DNA of 64,000 nucleotides from Flavobacteriaceae bacterium MAR_2009_75 (GCA_002813285.1 PHTZ01000001.1:4700585-4764584); one strand, 5' to 3'; positions 7,792 through 16,192 are shown, numbered from the stretch's first letter. Notes: a model not told the origin generated them from the sequence alone. Translations and numbers: made by a program.

Positions 7792-8742
7792 TCAAATGAC
7801 CTCTTCCTCTTTCTGTGGCAGGAAAAGTGAAGCCAGAATGCCAGCAAGTAGTGATACCGCTATTACAGTAAGCGAAACCCACTCTGGTAACTCTATCTGA
7901 TGTGAGAACAGCATTTTCAACCCTACAAATGCTAAAATGACCACCAAACTGTAATTGATGTAACGGAATTTTTCGAGCATGCGCGAAATTAAGAAATACA
8001 TCGACCTTAAACCGAGAATGGCCAAAATGTTCGAACTGAATACGATAAACGGGTCGGCGGTAATGGCCAAAATAGCGGGAATACTATCTAAAGCGAACAG
8101 CACATCGGTCAACTCGATAACGATAAGTGCCATAAAAAGGGGAGTGGCAGCATTGACGCCCATCCGTTTCACAAAGAAATCATGACCATGTAGCGTTCCC
8201 GTAATAGGAAATATTTTCTTTACCTGCCTAAAAACCCAAGAGTTCTTAGGGTCAAAGTCGCTATCATCAGATTTCAACATTTTATAAGCGGTGTACAATA
8301 GAAACACTCCGAATACATAAATAATCCATTCGAACTTGGTAATCAGGGCGACCCCAAAGACAATCATCAATCCGCGAAAAACGATTGCCCCCAAAATACC
8401 CCAGAACAATACCCGATGCTGGTATAAAGCCGGTATTTTGAATGAGGTGAATATCACGGCAATCACAAAAACGTTGTCAATACTTAAAGACAATTCTATT
8501 AAATAGCCGGTAATGTATTTGAGTACGGCATTGTTCGGGGTAAGGCCTGTAGGGTTATCGACCAAACCGCTTGAAAAAAGCCAATAGATGACTCCACTGA
8601 ACCCCAGAGCTACTGAAACCCAAACGGCCGTCCAAATACCGGCCTCTTTACTCTTGATTACATGTTCATTTTTGTGAAAAACACCAAGATCTAATGCCAA
8701 GAAAAATATGACCAATGCAATAAAGAGAATCCACACCCACAT
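7792..8742 (-). CDS. TerC-family integral membrane protein
   Basis: A 316-residue polytopic protein with about nine hydrophobic segments. The TerC signatures are present: acidic membrane residues in ELSLSIDNVFVIAVIF and in the second repeat ELTDVLFALDSIPAILAI. Such proteins (tellurite resistance TerC, Alx) are linked to Mn/metal homeostasis and metalation of exported proteins. It lies upstream of the MscS gene on the same strand, 96 bases apart. A near-match to the -7 element (TAACTTCG) lies about 35 bases before the start, weakly supporting its own promoter. Confidence 0.92.
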   Translation of the reverse strand: MWVWILFIALVIFFLALDLGVFHKNEHVIKSKEAGIWTAVWVSVALGFSGVIYWLFSSGLVDNPTGLTPNNAVLKYITGYLIELSLSIDNVFVIAVIFTSFKIPALYQHRVLFWGILGAIVFRGLMIVFGVALITKFEWIIYVFGVFLLYTAYKMLKSDDSDFDPKNSWVFRQVKKIFPITGTLHGHDFFVKRMGVNAATPLFMALIVIELTDVLFALDSIPAILAITADPFIVFSSNILAILGLRSMYFLISRMLEKFRYINYSLVVILAFVGLKMLFSHQIELPEWVSLTVIAVSLLAGILASLFLPQKEEEVI

Positions 8743-8930
8743 AAGTTCGATTTTGAAGCCGCGAAGTTAGTAAATTCTAGCATTTTCATTGACCCATTTG
8801 ATACGGTAATAGACCCAAAAGATAGTATTCTGAATCCATCAAAAAACAAATGTGTAGCGTTAAACAATTCTTCTGTTCAGACGTAATTTAGAACAAATTG
8901 CTAATGAAAAATTTTTAAGATTTTTAAGAT

Positions 8931-9548
8931 ATGAACGAGATAGAACAGATTGCCCTAGATAAGATTGCGGGTAACGACTATGAAATATATGCGCTTTTAA
9001 AACAACGTTATAGCCCTAGGATCTTCGATGAAAAACCCATTGACGATGCTAACCTAAAACGACTTTTCGAAGCGGTTCGATGGTCGGCCAGTTCAAGTAA
9101 TCTTCAACCTTGGCGATTTATTTATGCGCACAAAGGCAGTGATGGTTATGATAAAATCTTAAGCTGTTTGAGCGATTTTAATCAAACTTGGGCCAGTAAC
9201 GCACCTGTTTTAATGTTAACGGCCTATAAGGTGAACAAACCTGATGGGGAAGAAAATTTTCATGCCCTTCACGATTTAGGTCTTGGTATGGGAAGCTTGT
9301 CGGTACAAGCACAGTATATGGGCATTGCCGTACATCATATGGCCGGTGTCGATTGGAAGAAGGCACAAGAAGTCTTTGAAGTACCCGAGGGATATCACGT
9401 GACTACCGCGGTGGCCATAGGTTATTACGGTGGGGAACTGGAAAAACTCTCCGATGAACTACAAGAGCAGGAAACAGCGGACAGAACACGACAGCCGCAA
9501 CACAAGTTCGTTTTTGAGAATGCGTGGAACCATCCACAGGAAAAATAA
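8931..9548 (+). CDS. Nitroreductase-family FMN oxidoreductase
   Basis: A 205-residue nitroreductase-fold protein. It shows the FMN-binding start RYSPRIFDEKPI, the WSASSSNLQPWRFIY motif and the C-terminal VAIGYYGG. Members reduce nitro compounds, quinones or enones with NAD(P)H. It opens a run of four same-strand genes (nitroreductase, small exported protein, peroxiredoxin-like, F420-type reductase) that look like a redox-stress group. The next gene starts five bases after this stop. The natural substrate cannot be deduced. Confidence 0.9.
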   Translation: MNEIEQIALDKIAGNDYEIYALLKQRYSPRIFDEKPIDDANLKRLFEAVRWSASSSNLQPWRFIYAHKGSDGYDKILSCLSDFNQTWASNAPVLMLTAYKVNKPDGEENFHALHDLGLGMGSLSVQAQYMGIAVHHMAGVDWKKAQEVFEVPEGYHVTTAVAIGYYGGELEKLSDELQEQETADRTRQPQHKFVFENAWNHPQEK

Positions 9549-9552
9549 AAAA

Positions 9553-9945
9553 ATGAAAAAGAATTCGACATTTTGGGCATTATTATTTTCAGGAGTTGGT
9601 ATTGTAGCGAACCTTCGCGGGCAAGATACTTACTTTCAAGAGGGAAATCGAAACAGTGAGGCGTGGGCAAAATCTTTGACCCAGGCCTACCAACCTGAAT
9701 TGGTCATGAGCGGCAATCAGACCTTGCTCTTTCAAAAGAAACTGCAAGAGTTTTTGACCCGTGAAAATAAAATTCAACGTTCAGAGATGAGTCCTGAAGA
9801 TAAGTTGCATTTGCTGTCGCAATTGGCACAGCAGCAACGGGCCGAAATGGCGAATATTTTAACGCGACCCCAATTGAAGCGGTATATCAAAGTAAAACAA
9901 GAAATACAACCGGTTTCGATAGTGGTCGATACTATTAATCATTAA
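9553..9945 (+). CDS. Small exported protein of unknown function
   Basis: A 130-residue protein with a signal peptide (basic MKKNS, hydrophobic FWALLFSGVGIVANLRG, then mature start near QDTYF). The mature part is helical and Gln/Glu/Lys-rich (MSPEDKLHLLSQLAQQQRAEM), reminiscent of small periplasmic stress proteins that sense unfolded protein or metals, but I cannot assign a family. ATG 9553 is chosen because it gives the signal peptide; upstream in-frame codons lie inside the nitroreductase gene. It sits tightly between nitroreductase and peroxiredoxin genes. Confidence 0.7.
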   Translation: MKKNSTFWALLFSGVGIVANLRGQDTYFQEGNRNSEAWAKSLTQAYQPELVMSGNQTLLFQKKLQEFLTRENKIQRSEMSPEDKLHLLSQLAQQQRAEMANILTRPQLKRYIKVKQEIQPVSIVVDTINH

Positions 9946-9954
9946 AATTCAAAT

Positions 9955-10491
9955 ATGTTATTACCTAGAAAAGAAGTACCCCAATTAGAACTTAATTTAG
10001 TAAACGATACCAAGTGGAAACTAAGTGCTCAAGACAGTGAGACGTTTACCATGGTCGTTTTTTATCGTGGCATACATTGCCCTATCTGTAAAATTCAACT
10101 TGAAGAATTGGCAGGTAAACTAGATAAGTTCAAAGAGCGCGGTGTTAATGTTATAGCTGTTAGTTCAAATACGGAAGAACTCGCTAAAAAAACTGCGGAA
10201 GAATGGAAAATTCCGGAATTGCCCTTGGCTTACGGATTCACTATGGAACAAGCACGCGAGTGGGGCTTGTTCATCTCTGAAGGAATTTCTGATAAAGAGC
10301 CTGAACAATTCTCAGAACCAGGAATTTTCTTTGTAAAAACCGATAATACCTTATATGCATCATCTATTCAGACCATGCCGTTCGCAAGACCTGGTTTTGA
10401 TGATATTTTGAAGATGATCGATTATGTTAAGAAAGAAGATTATCCTGCTAGGGGAGAGTCTGAAGTATTATTGGAAGAAACGGTAGCCTAG
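9955..10491 (+). CDS. Peroxiredoxin-like AhpC/TSA-family protein
   Basis: A 178-residue thioredoxin-fold protein. The active-site loop FYRGIHCPIC carries Cys42 and Cys45 (CPxC), at the position of the peroxidatic cysteine in the AhpC/TSA superfamily but spaced as in thioredoxin-like redoxins. A VNVIAVSSNT strand follows, and the cis-Pro region is EPGIFF. There is no signal peptide, so it is cytoplasmic. It probably reduces peroxides or disulfides. It starts nine bases after the preceding exported protein and fits the redox-stress group. Confidence 0.85.
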   Translation: MLLPRKEVPQLELNLVNDTKWKLSAQDSETFTMVVFYRGIHCPICKIQLEELAGKLDKFKERGVNVIAVSSNTEELAKKTAEEWKIPELPLAYGFTMEQAREWGLFISEGISDKEPEQFSEPGIFFVKTDNTLYASSIQTMPFARPGFDDILKMIDYVKKEDYPARGESEVLLEETVA

Positions 10492-10565
10492 ATTGGTGCT
10501 ACTATTTCAATAGGTTGAAAAGGAAGATGAATAACATCCGTAGAACGGAATAAAATAATTGAAAA

Positions 10566-11198
10566 ATGAAAATTGGAATAATTGGAAGTGGAAAAATCGG
10601 AGGAACCTTGGGCAAGCATTGGGCCCAAGCCGGGCATGAAGTGCTCTTTAGCTCACGGCACCCCGAACAATTGGGTGATATCGTGCGTGAAGCCGGTGAT
10701 AATGCCAAAGCGGTTAGTGTGGCCGAGGCCTTTGAGGCCAATGCCGATGCGTATCTTTTAGCCACACCTTTTAAGGCCATAGATGAGACGGCCGAGATGT
10801 TTGCCGGTGAGTATGGCAATAAAGTAATAATCGATGCGACAAATCCGTATCCGGAGCGGGACGGGGAAATCGCTCAAGATGTGCGTGACGATAATAGAAA
10901 TGCCTCGGAGTATACGGCAATGAAATTTTCTACCGCTGTTACAGCCAAAGCATTCAATACGATTCATGCGAAAGATTTAAAAGAACGCGCTTTTGACGAT
11001 TCTAACCCCATGGCGGTACCTTTTGCGGCTCAAGATGCCAAAAGTAGAGAGGTCACCGATAAGCTGATTCGTGACATCGGTTTTATACCCATTTACGTTG
11101 GCGATTTAGGAAGTACGAAGGCTATGGAAGTCGATGAGAAAGTTTATGGTGTGAGTACCGATCAGCAAGAGTTACGATCCATGCTGAATATTTCGTAG
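10566..11198 (+). CDS. F420-dependent-NADP-reductase-like NAD(P)-binding oxidoreductase
   Basis: A 210-residue Rossmann protein starting MKIGIIGSGKIGGTLGKHW, with a HPEQL loop after the second strand (FSSRHPEQ) as expected for NADP binding, and the conserved TAVTAKAFNTIHA segment. This is the NADP oxidoreductase, coenzyme F420-dependent family. Flavobacteria do not generally make F420, so the true substrate is probably a flavin or an unknown metabolite. It is the last gene of the redox group and converges with the YceI gene with stops directly abutting. Confidence 0.85.
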   Translation: MKIGIIGSGKIGGTLGKHWAQAGHEVLFSSRHPEQLGDIVREAGDNAKAVSVAEAFEANADAYLLATPFKAIDETAEMFAGEYGNKVIIDATNPYPERDGEIAQDVRDDNRNASEYTAMKFSTAVTAKAFNTIHAKDLKERAFDDSNPMAVPFAAQDAKSREVTDKLIRDIGFIPIYVGDLGSTKAMEVDEKVYGVSTDQQELRSMLNIS

Positions 11199-11717
11199 CT
11201 AAAGCCTTAGATTTAGGGTAACGATTACCTTGTTGTCTTCCCTTTGATCTTTAATATGGATGTCAAAATCGGAAGTAAATAGGGTAGTGGTACCTAGAAG
11301 CCGATTATCTCTTCGTTCGATGCGAAAGGTAATCGGCTTTTCTATTCCTTTGATCGTAAGGTTTCCGTTGACGGAATAACTACCATCATCCATTTTAACA
11401 ATTTCGGTACTTTCAAACGATAGCCGCGGATGTGAATCGGCATCAAAATATTTGTTGCCCTTGAGGGACCAATCTCGAATGAAATTTCCTGTTTTTAGGG
11501 TTTCAACGGCTACCGAACCCACGAATTTCGAATTTTCGATATGTGCCAAGTCAATATTCGAGCTAGACTTAAAGCCGGAAACACTTCCTTCAACATTCTT
11601 AGAGATAAAGGTAAAAGTGATATCCGCAGAAGAAATATCTGTCGTATTCTGGGCATATACATGCTGTAAGGTAAAATAAATTATAAAGAGGAATATAGTA
11701 TTTCTATACATAAGCAC
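11199..11717 (-). CDS. YceI-family lipid-binding periplasmic protein
   Basis: A 172-residue protein with a signal peptide (NTIFLFIIYFTLQHVYAQ) and the YceI lipocalin-like beta-barrel pattern: ADITFTFISKNVEGSVSGF, then DADSHPRLSFEST, NGNLTIKGIEKPITF and a C-terminal DFDIHIKDQ. YceI proteins bind isoprenoid or other lipids in the periplasm. ATG 11711 is a possible start two codons inside. It converges with the F420-type reductase. Substrate unknown. Confidence 0.88.
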   Translation of the reverse strand: MLMYRNTIFLFIIYFTLQHVYAQNTTDISSADITFTFISKNVEGSVSGFKSSSNIDLAHIENSKFVGSVAVETLKTGNFIRDWSLKGNKYFDADSHPRLSFESTEIVKMDDGSYSVNGNLTIKGIEKPITFRIERRDNRLLGTTTLFTSDFDIHIKDQREDNKVIVTLNLRL

Positions 11718-11838
11718 TGCTTGATTTTCAAAGTACGGTAAAATTTTCGTTTTGTCGAATTGTTTTGCCGTTCGACTAGATATTATACGATGCCCTGAAC
11801 GAATAATTGAATAATTCTTAAATTAGCATAGAGACTAT

Positions 11839-12192
11839 ATGAAACCCCCTATGAAAAAATCACTTTTAAAGGGTATATGCCTGGCATTGGCATGTACTGC
11901 TGCAAGCACTACTTTACAGGCACAAGAAAAAGAGCAATCGCACGAAGTAACCAAGTATACCGTTATGGAACGCTTTGAGCCACAGATGATATTATCTCCG
12001 GAAGAACGGGTAGATTTAAAGGAAGAACGAATGGCCGAAATACAGCGTACCCGCGAAATTGTAGACACCTTGAATATTTCAGAAAGAAGAAGAGAGCGAC
12101 TTTTGAACGATATTTTGCAAAAACCCTATTCGACACGGCTGTCGAAAACAATGGCCAAGCTTGAATTTGAAGACGACGAAAGCGACCAATAA
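11839..12192 (+). CDS. Small exported protein, Glu/Arg-rich, unknown function
   Basis: A 117-residue protein with a signal peptide (KKSLLKGICLALACTAASTTLQAQ) and a highly charged helical mature region (ERVDLKEERMAEIQRTREIV, then NISERRRERLLNDI). ATG 11851, four codons in, is an alternative start. I recognise no family. The shape resembles the small exported protein at 9553-9945: signal peptide plus charged helices. A strong terminator follows directly, so it is probably a single-gene unit. Confidence 0.7.
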   Translation: MKPPMKKSLLKGICLALACTAASTTLQAQEKEQSHEVTKYTVMERFEPQMILSPEERVDLKEERMAEIQRTREIVDTLNISERRRERLLNDILQKPYSTRLSKTMAKLEFEDDESDQ

Positions 12193-12220
12193 AAAAAGCC
12201 ACCGATTAGGTGGCTTTTTC
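12193..12220. terminator. Bidirectional Rho-independent terminator
   Basis: An 11-bp stem (A5-GCCACC, 12193-12203, with GGTGGC-T5, 12209-12219) closes a five-base loop. A run of A on the left and T on the right lets it work in both directions. It lies between the plus-strand exported protein ending at 12192 and the minus-strand ArsC-like gene ending at 12241. Confidence 0.9.
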
Positions 12221-12240
12221 ATTTATGTTATTTGATAAAC

Positions 12241-12702
12241 CTATATGAACGATTCGTCTTTAGTAGTTGACGATGTGGTAGGGGAGTCACCCAAGTTCTT
12301 TTTTTCCAATCCTGCGGAATCGACTCCGAAAAACTTCAAGACCTGAGATCTACCGGTGACCTGCATAAAGTTTTTACCCTTTATGGCAATAGGGTTTTGC
12401 AAAAGCGAAGGATTTTTATCAATCAACTTCAACCAATCATCGGTATCAAAAGAATTACTACTCTCGATATCCAGGGTTTCGGTATTGTCTAGGGAAAAAA
12501 GTTCTCCTAAATCTTTGTTTAATCCATCAGCCAAGGTTACCCATACCGCGTGGCCCAGATTGGTCTCGGCGATATCGATGGTACGCAGATGTTCACCTGC
12601 CCCTTGCACATAGCCCAAAACCTGCTTGCCCAAGTGTGAAGTGGAACTGTACACCAAGGTCAGTAATTTTTCATCAGTTGTTAGAACACTCATATCGTTC
12701 AT
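12241..12702 (-). CDS. ArsC-like thioredoxin-fold protein lacking all cysteines
   Basis: A 153-residue protein. The segment KNPSLLQNPIAIKG (about residues 96-109) followed by a DILKF-like VTGRSQVLKFF matches the ArsC/Spx family pattern NPxLLxxPI. The N-terminal strand LTLVYSSTSHLGKQVL corresponds to the active-site loop, but the protein contains no cysteine at all, so it cannot be an arsenate reductase. The C-terminal tail is Ser/Thr/Asp-rich. It starts three bases after the HPF gene, so the two are co-transcribed. A binding or regulatory role linked to stress or stationary phase is plausible but inferred. Confidence 0.65.
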   Translation of the reverse strand: MNDMSVLTTDEKLLTLVYSSTSHLGKQVLGYVQGAGEHLRTIDIAETNLGHAVWVTLADGLNKDLGELFSLDNTETLDIESSNSFDTDDWLKLIDKNPSLLQNPIAIKGKNFMQVTGRSQVLKFFGVDSAGLEKKNLGDSPTTSSTTKDESFI

Positions 12703-12705
12703 AGT

Positions 12706-13008
12706 TTAGTGTGATTTTAGTTCTTCTTTTCTCTTTTTTAATTGTCGTTCTAGACTCGATACCGATTCTTTAATAGAAGCTTCAAAGCTTTCATTGCTTG
12801 ATTCGGCGAACAATCTTGGCCCGGGAGCGCTTAGACGTATGTTACAGACCAATCCGGTTTCTGGTGATGACGTATTCTCTTTTTTAAAGAATACATCGGC
12901 TCGCACCAAGAAATCGAATTTATCAACTAGTTTATTGATTTTATTTGTGGCCAACTCTTCTAAGCGTTCACTGGCACTTACGTTATCGTACTCAAAAATT
13001 ATTTCCAT
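12706..13008 (-). CDS. HPF/RaiA-family ribosome-associated protein (short form)
   Basis: A 100-residue protein with the sigma-54-modulation/HPF fold: EIIFEYDNVSASERLEELATNKINKL at the start, then an alternating strand pattern with FLVRADVFFKK and CNIRLSAPGPRLFA. It lacks the C-terminal extension of long HPF. Short HPF proteins help to form or stabilise hibernating ribosomes in stationary phase. It is the first gene of a two-gene minus-strand unit with the ArsC-like protein. The assignment rests on pattern and length only. Confidence 0.78.
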   Translation of the reverse strand: MEIIFEYDNVSASERLEELATNKINKLVDKFDFLVRADVFFKKENTSSPETGLVCNIRLSAPGPRLFAESSNESFEASIKESVSSLERQLKKRKEELKSH

Positions 13009-13205
13009 ACTGCAAGTTACCAGCGGATGTAAATCGTTTGGTGCCGAAAAGAATTATTTATTGCCACAGCTACAAATCGAAGGAATAAATTATTGTTAAA
13101 ACTTGAAAATTCTTACGAATACGAAAACGTTGTAGATGTATTTTTTGTAACTTTAAGAAGTAACCTTGTTAAAATCCTACAGTTTGACCCCTAAATCTAT
13201 GCGCC

Positions 13206-13538
13206 ATGGAAAAAATCAAAAAAAATCTTCATCATCTCCGCGAGGGAGATAGCAATGCCCTAATCGTCAGGCTTGAACGTAATCAACGTAATTTATCTCA
13301 AATGCGCAGTCAGTTGCGGTCATACCGTTGTGAGCCCAAAACCTATAATCTGTTTGAAAGAATAGAGGCTTTAAAAAATACGATGGACCGTTGTAGCAAA
13401 AACCACAAAGAAGTGATTCACGCACTTAAGGGAGACGAAAATAGCATGGGGGAATATGTTAGCGAAGCTAAAAAGCAACTTTCGGAATTTAGAAAATTAC
13501 ATGAGAATATAGAGGACTATTTGTCGAATTGTGAATAA
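13206..13538 (+). CDS. Small helical protein, first of two tandem paralogues
   Basis: A 110-residue, highly charged, almost entirely helical protein without signal peptide. It shares with the next gene the block RLERNQRN...YRCEPKTYNLF...SENS-like region (RNQR, CEPKTY and DEN are common to both), so the two arose by duplication. I do not recognise the family. Coiled-coil character is likely. It lies divergently from the HPF gene, with 197 bases between starts, in a group of stress-type genes. Confidence 0.65.
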   Translation: MEKIKKNLHHLREGDSNALIVRLERNQRNLSQMRSQLRSYRCEPKTYNLFERIEALKNTMDRCSKNHKEVIHALKGDENSMGEYVSEAKKQLSEFRKLHENIEDYLSNCE

Positions 13539-13680
13539 AACTTAAACTCTCAGTTTAAGAAAAAGCTTACTGAATAAGTCAAGTTAACATATTTTAAGCT
13601 TTATTTTAGCGTTTCGGTAAATAGGTTGTGAATTTTAAGTTAAAAAACCGATAGCACCAACATTTCAAGGAAGTTACGAA

Positions 13681-13688
13681 TACATTTG
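13681..13688 (+). promoter_or_regulatory. Bacteroidetes -7 element before 13724
   Basis: TACATTTG matches the Bacteroidetes -7 consensus TAnnTTTG exactly and lies 36 bases before the ATG at 13724. No clear TTG -33 element was found at the usual spacing. Confidence 0.45.
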
Positions 13689-13723
13689 CCCACAATTCGA
13701 ATCCCTTAACTACAACGTTTGAA

Positions 13724-14080
13724 ATGACTATTTACGAGAATACGACTACAAAGGCACAATTTACCAATGATAAAAATGTGCAACTTAAACGCTTGGATAG
13801 AAACCAACGTGATATTGATCAGTTTTCGCGTAAACTTTCCTCTTATTTATGTGAGCCCAAAACCTATCATCAATTCGTTAGATTTAATGAGTTGAAGGAG
13901 AATGTTTCGGAATTGGCCCATTCGAACGAAAATATTACCTCTGAGCTACGCAGTGACGAAAATGCTACGGCACGCTGTTCTGGCATGCTACAGAAACATC
14001 TAGACCGTTTTCAGAATTTTGCCAGTGAAGTAGTGGAATATCTTCGGGATGTTAAGGTTACCGAAACTACTATTGCCTAA
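13724..14080 (+). CDS. Small helical protein, second tandem paralogue
   Basis: A 118-residue helical protein without signal peptide, paralogous to the product of 13206-13538: both carry RLxRNQRx, a YxCEPKTY block and a RSDEN/KGDEN block at matching positions. The N-terminus has an extra 13 residues. It has its own likely promoter (exact TAnnTTTG at 13681), so the duplicates may be regulated separately. The conserved CEPKTY motif with a lone cysteine is the most distinctive feature. Function unknown. Confidence 0.65.
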   Translation: MTIYENTTTKAQFTNDKNVQLKRLDRNQRDIDQFSRKLSSYLCEPKTYHQFVRFNELKENVSELAHSNENITSELRSDENATARCSGMLQKHLDRFQNFASEVVEYLRDVKVTETTIA

Positions 14081-14148
14081 TAGAAGCGCTGCTTTTTGAG
14101 ATTTATTTCTATAACGGAGGAGAAGGTCTACAATATTAAATTTTACAA

Positions 14149-14330
14149 ACGCGAGTTTTTAAATTATTCTGTAGGTGATTTTACTTCGTAAGCTAGTCGT
14201 GGCGTTGGACTTAACAGCTCGATAGTTAATGCCAGCACGCCATCCCGCTCAAAATTCTAAAGATTCTCAATCTTAAGAATTCATGCCGTATTTGACATAC
14301 GCGAGCTTTTATATTATCCTGTGGATGATT
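14149..14330. repeat. Pair of 32-bp imperfect direct repeats in a gene-free stretch
   Basis: The 495 bases from 14081 to 14575 hold no convincing gene. Inside them a 32-bp unit beginning ACGCGAG and ending TGATT occurs at 14149-14180 and again at 14299-14330, with 27 of 32 positions identical and a period of 150 bases. An inverted repeat lies between the two copies. The origin is unclear: a remnant of a duplicated element or a small RNA pair are both possible. Confidence 0.55.
14253..14281. other. 13-bp inverted repeat (hairpin) between the direct repeats
   Basis: AATTCTAAAGATT (14253-14265) and AATCTTAAGAATT (14269-14281) pair over 13 positions with one mismatch around a three-base loop. 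No T run follows, so it is not a standard terminator. Confidence 0.55.
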
Positions 14331-14575
14331 AGAAAGTCGGCGAGATGATGCTGAAGGTCTTCTAAGCAAGAATTTTCATTTAGTGTAAAATATGGTGATA
14401 GTGCGCTTTGGAATATTCTATTTTACATAATATAAATTATGATACAGATTCTAATGTGTAAAACGGCGCAGAACTTCAATATAGGAAAGATGTTCGTTTT
14501 CTTCGAAAATGTAAAGAGATATTTACACCCATTATGGGCTTGCAAACTTTCTTAAATGGGAGTTCAAATAATAAA

Positions 14576-15205
14576 TTAGTTGGGTTCTATTACCTCTTGA
14601 ATATATTCGGCGTTGGTAAAGATTCCATCGCGAATTTCCATAATTTCATTTGATTCAATGTCCAATAAATCCATACTGAAAGTACCCGATATCATTTGGG
14701 TCTCCTCATTGATCTCTATGATTTGAAAATGGTAAAATAAATCTTCATTAAATTTTGCGGTTAAAAGAACTTCGTACTCGGGTATTCTAACCAGACTATC
14801 TTCATATGCTCCAGAAATATTTAAATCTTCAAAATTCGATTCAGCGGAGCTAACAGTAAGACCTTCAACAATAAAATCGGAATCGGCAGAAGAAAAACTT
14901 GTACTGAATCCCCATCTCTCAAGGTCATCATTGGCATCGGCCCCAGAAATGCCAAAGGCATATTCCTTGCCGTTTTCAGTAGTAATTTCAATAAAAGCAG
15001 CAAAGGGCTTACCTGCACGAGTAGTTCTAGTTTCACCGTTTATGGTAAAAGAGAGCAAACTCTGATTCTCTTCTTCTTCAACGATTTCTTCTTCTTTTGA
15101 TGCTGCATCCAAGGGTTGTTCTTCTACATTTTCACTAGAGCAAGAAGCCAAGAACCATAATATGCAGGCAAAACTAGAAACGTATGTGGTTTTTAAACAA
15201 GACAT
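14576..15205 (-). CDS. Lipoprotein of unknown function
   Basis: A 209-residue protein with a lipoprotein signal (ACILWFLASC, lipid cysteine at residue 22) followed by SSENVEEQ and an acidic stretch (SKEEEIVEEEEN), a layout seen in surface-exposed Bacteroidetes lipoproteins. The mature domain is beta-rich (LLSFTINGETRTTRAG; ISGTFSMDLLDIESNE). I recognise no named family, although its NGETRTT...SGTFSMD outline resembles small DUF lipoproteins common in this phylum. It lies 56 bases downstream of the DUF1080 gene on the same strand. Confidence 0.7.
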   Translation of the reverse strand: MSCLKTTYVSSFACILWFLASCSSENVEEQPLDAASKEEEIVEEEENQSLLSFTINGETRTTRAGKPFAAFIEITTENGKEYAFGISGADANDDLERWGFSTSFSSADSDFIVEGLTVSSAESNFEDLNISGAYEDSLVRIPEYEVLLTAKFNEDLFYHFQIIEINEETQMISGTFSMDLLDIESNEIMEIRDGIFTNAEYIQEVIEPN

Positions 15206-15261
15206 TAAAGAAGATTTTGTTGTTACACATCATTAAAACCCATAAATATAAAACATTCAAC

Positions 15262-16035
15262 CTACAACTCTCTCAACTTCATATTGCGAAACTTCGATTC
15301 AAAATACCAGTTCTGTAGTGCTATTTTGCCTTTGGTGGCTTTTCCAAAGTCGGGTCGGTCCTTAAAATTGGAATTGGCTACCAATTTTGACCACTCCGGA
15401 GAGGTTAAATCGGCTGTAGCGGTCTTTTTACCATTGAGGTAAAAGGTTATTTTGCCATCTTGCTGTACAATCTTGGTCTGGTTCCACTGCCCTACCGGTT
15501 TGGCTTCTACCTTCGTTATTTGCGGAGCGAGCCCCCAAAGGCATCCAGGTCTTTTAAGAGGCGTTTTGTTATCCATATGGGCAGGCTCCAACAATTGGTA
15601 TTCCGGTCCCGTTTCATAAGTGGCCTTAAATTGGGGAGTCTCCTGTACATTCACAAAAACCCCACCATTGCCCCTAAGGGCCATTTGCCATTCAAAAACC
15701 AGTTCGTAGTTCTCATAATCGGTATCGGTCACCAAATCCCCAAATACCCTGCTTTCATCCGTAGCATTGCAGAAAATAAATCCATCCCGTACTTCCCAAG
15801 CAGAAAACTGGGTAGAATCCGGACTGTTGAACAGGTGCCATCCGTTAAGGGTTTCCCCATCAAAAAGTAACTTCCACCCCTGCTCTTTCTCAATAGCCAA
15901 CAGTTGGTTGTGAACCTTGTTCTTTGCGGCCAGTTCTTTGGAGCGTTTTAATTCAAAGTTCTTCTTTTTCTCATCTTTGCAGGAAACGCTGATGAACAAA
16001 CAGAGCAATAGCATAAAAGGGAAGTTTCGTAACAT
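15262..16035 (-). CDS. DUF1080 (3-keto-disaccharide hydrolase domain) lipoprotein
   Basis: A 257-residue protein with a lipoprotein signal (LLLCLFISVSC then KDEKKK, a typical Bacteroidetes surface-export signal) and one DUF1080 domain. Family marks are GWKLLFDGETLNGWHLF, the strand pair FGDLVTDTDYENYELVFEWQ, the GNGGVFVNV loop and the closing IALQNWYFESKFRNMKLREL. Some DUF1080 proteins cleave 3-keto-glycosides; others are structural concanavalin-like domains. It lies next to the LacI regulator of the sucrose locus, on the same strand, so a role in disaccharide use is possible but not shown. Confidence 0.85.
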   Translation of the reverse strand: MLRNFPFMLLLCLFISVSCKDEKKKNFELKRSKELAAKNKVHNQLLAIEKEQGWKLLFDGETLNGWHLFNSPDSTQFSAWEVRDGFIFCNATDESRVFGDLVTDTDYENYELVFEWQMALRGNGGVFVNVQETPQFKATYETGPEYQLLEPAHMDNKTPLKRPGCLWGLAPQITKVEAKPVGQWNQTKIVQQDGKITFYLNGKKTATADLTSPEWSKLVANSNFKDRPDFGKATKGKIALQNWYFESKFRNMKLREL

Positions 16036-16192
16036 ACAATTGGCTTAGGTCGTTTTATTGTAAATACAGTTGAAGTTCTACTCTCAAAATTTTCCTAAAT
16101 ATATTAAGTTTATCAAAAACGGACCGTACCTAAATACCGAGGCTATAACCGTTGAAGTACTTGGGGAAACATATATAACTTAGAATCAGCCC

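Noticed and set aside
12241..12702. Annotation as an arsenate reductase
   Set aside because: The protein contains no cysteine, so the catalytic residue is missing.
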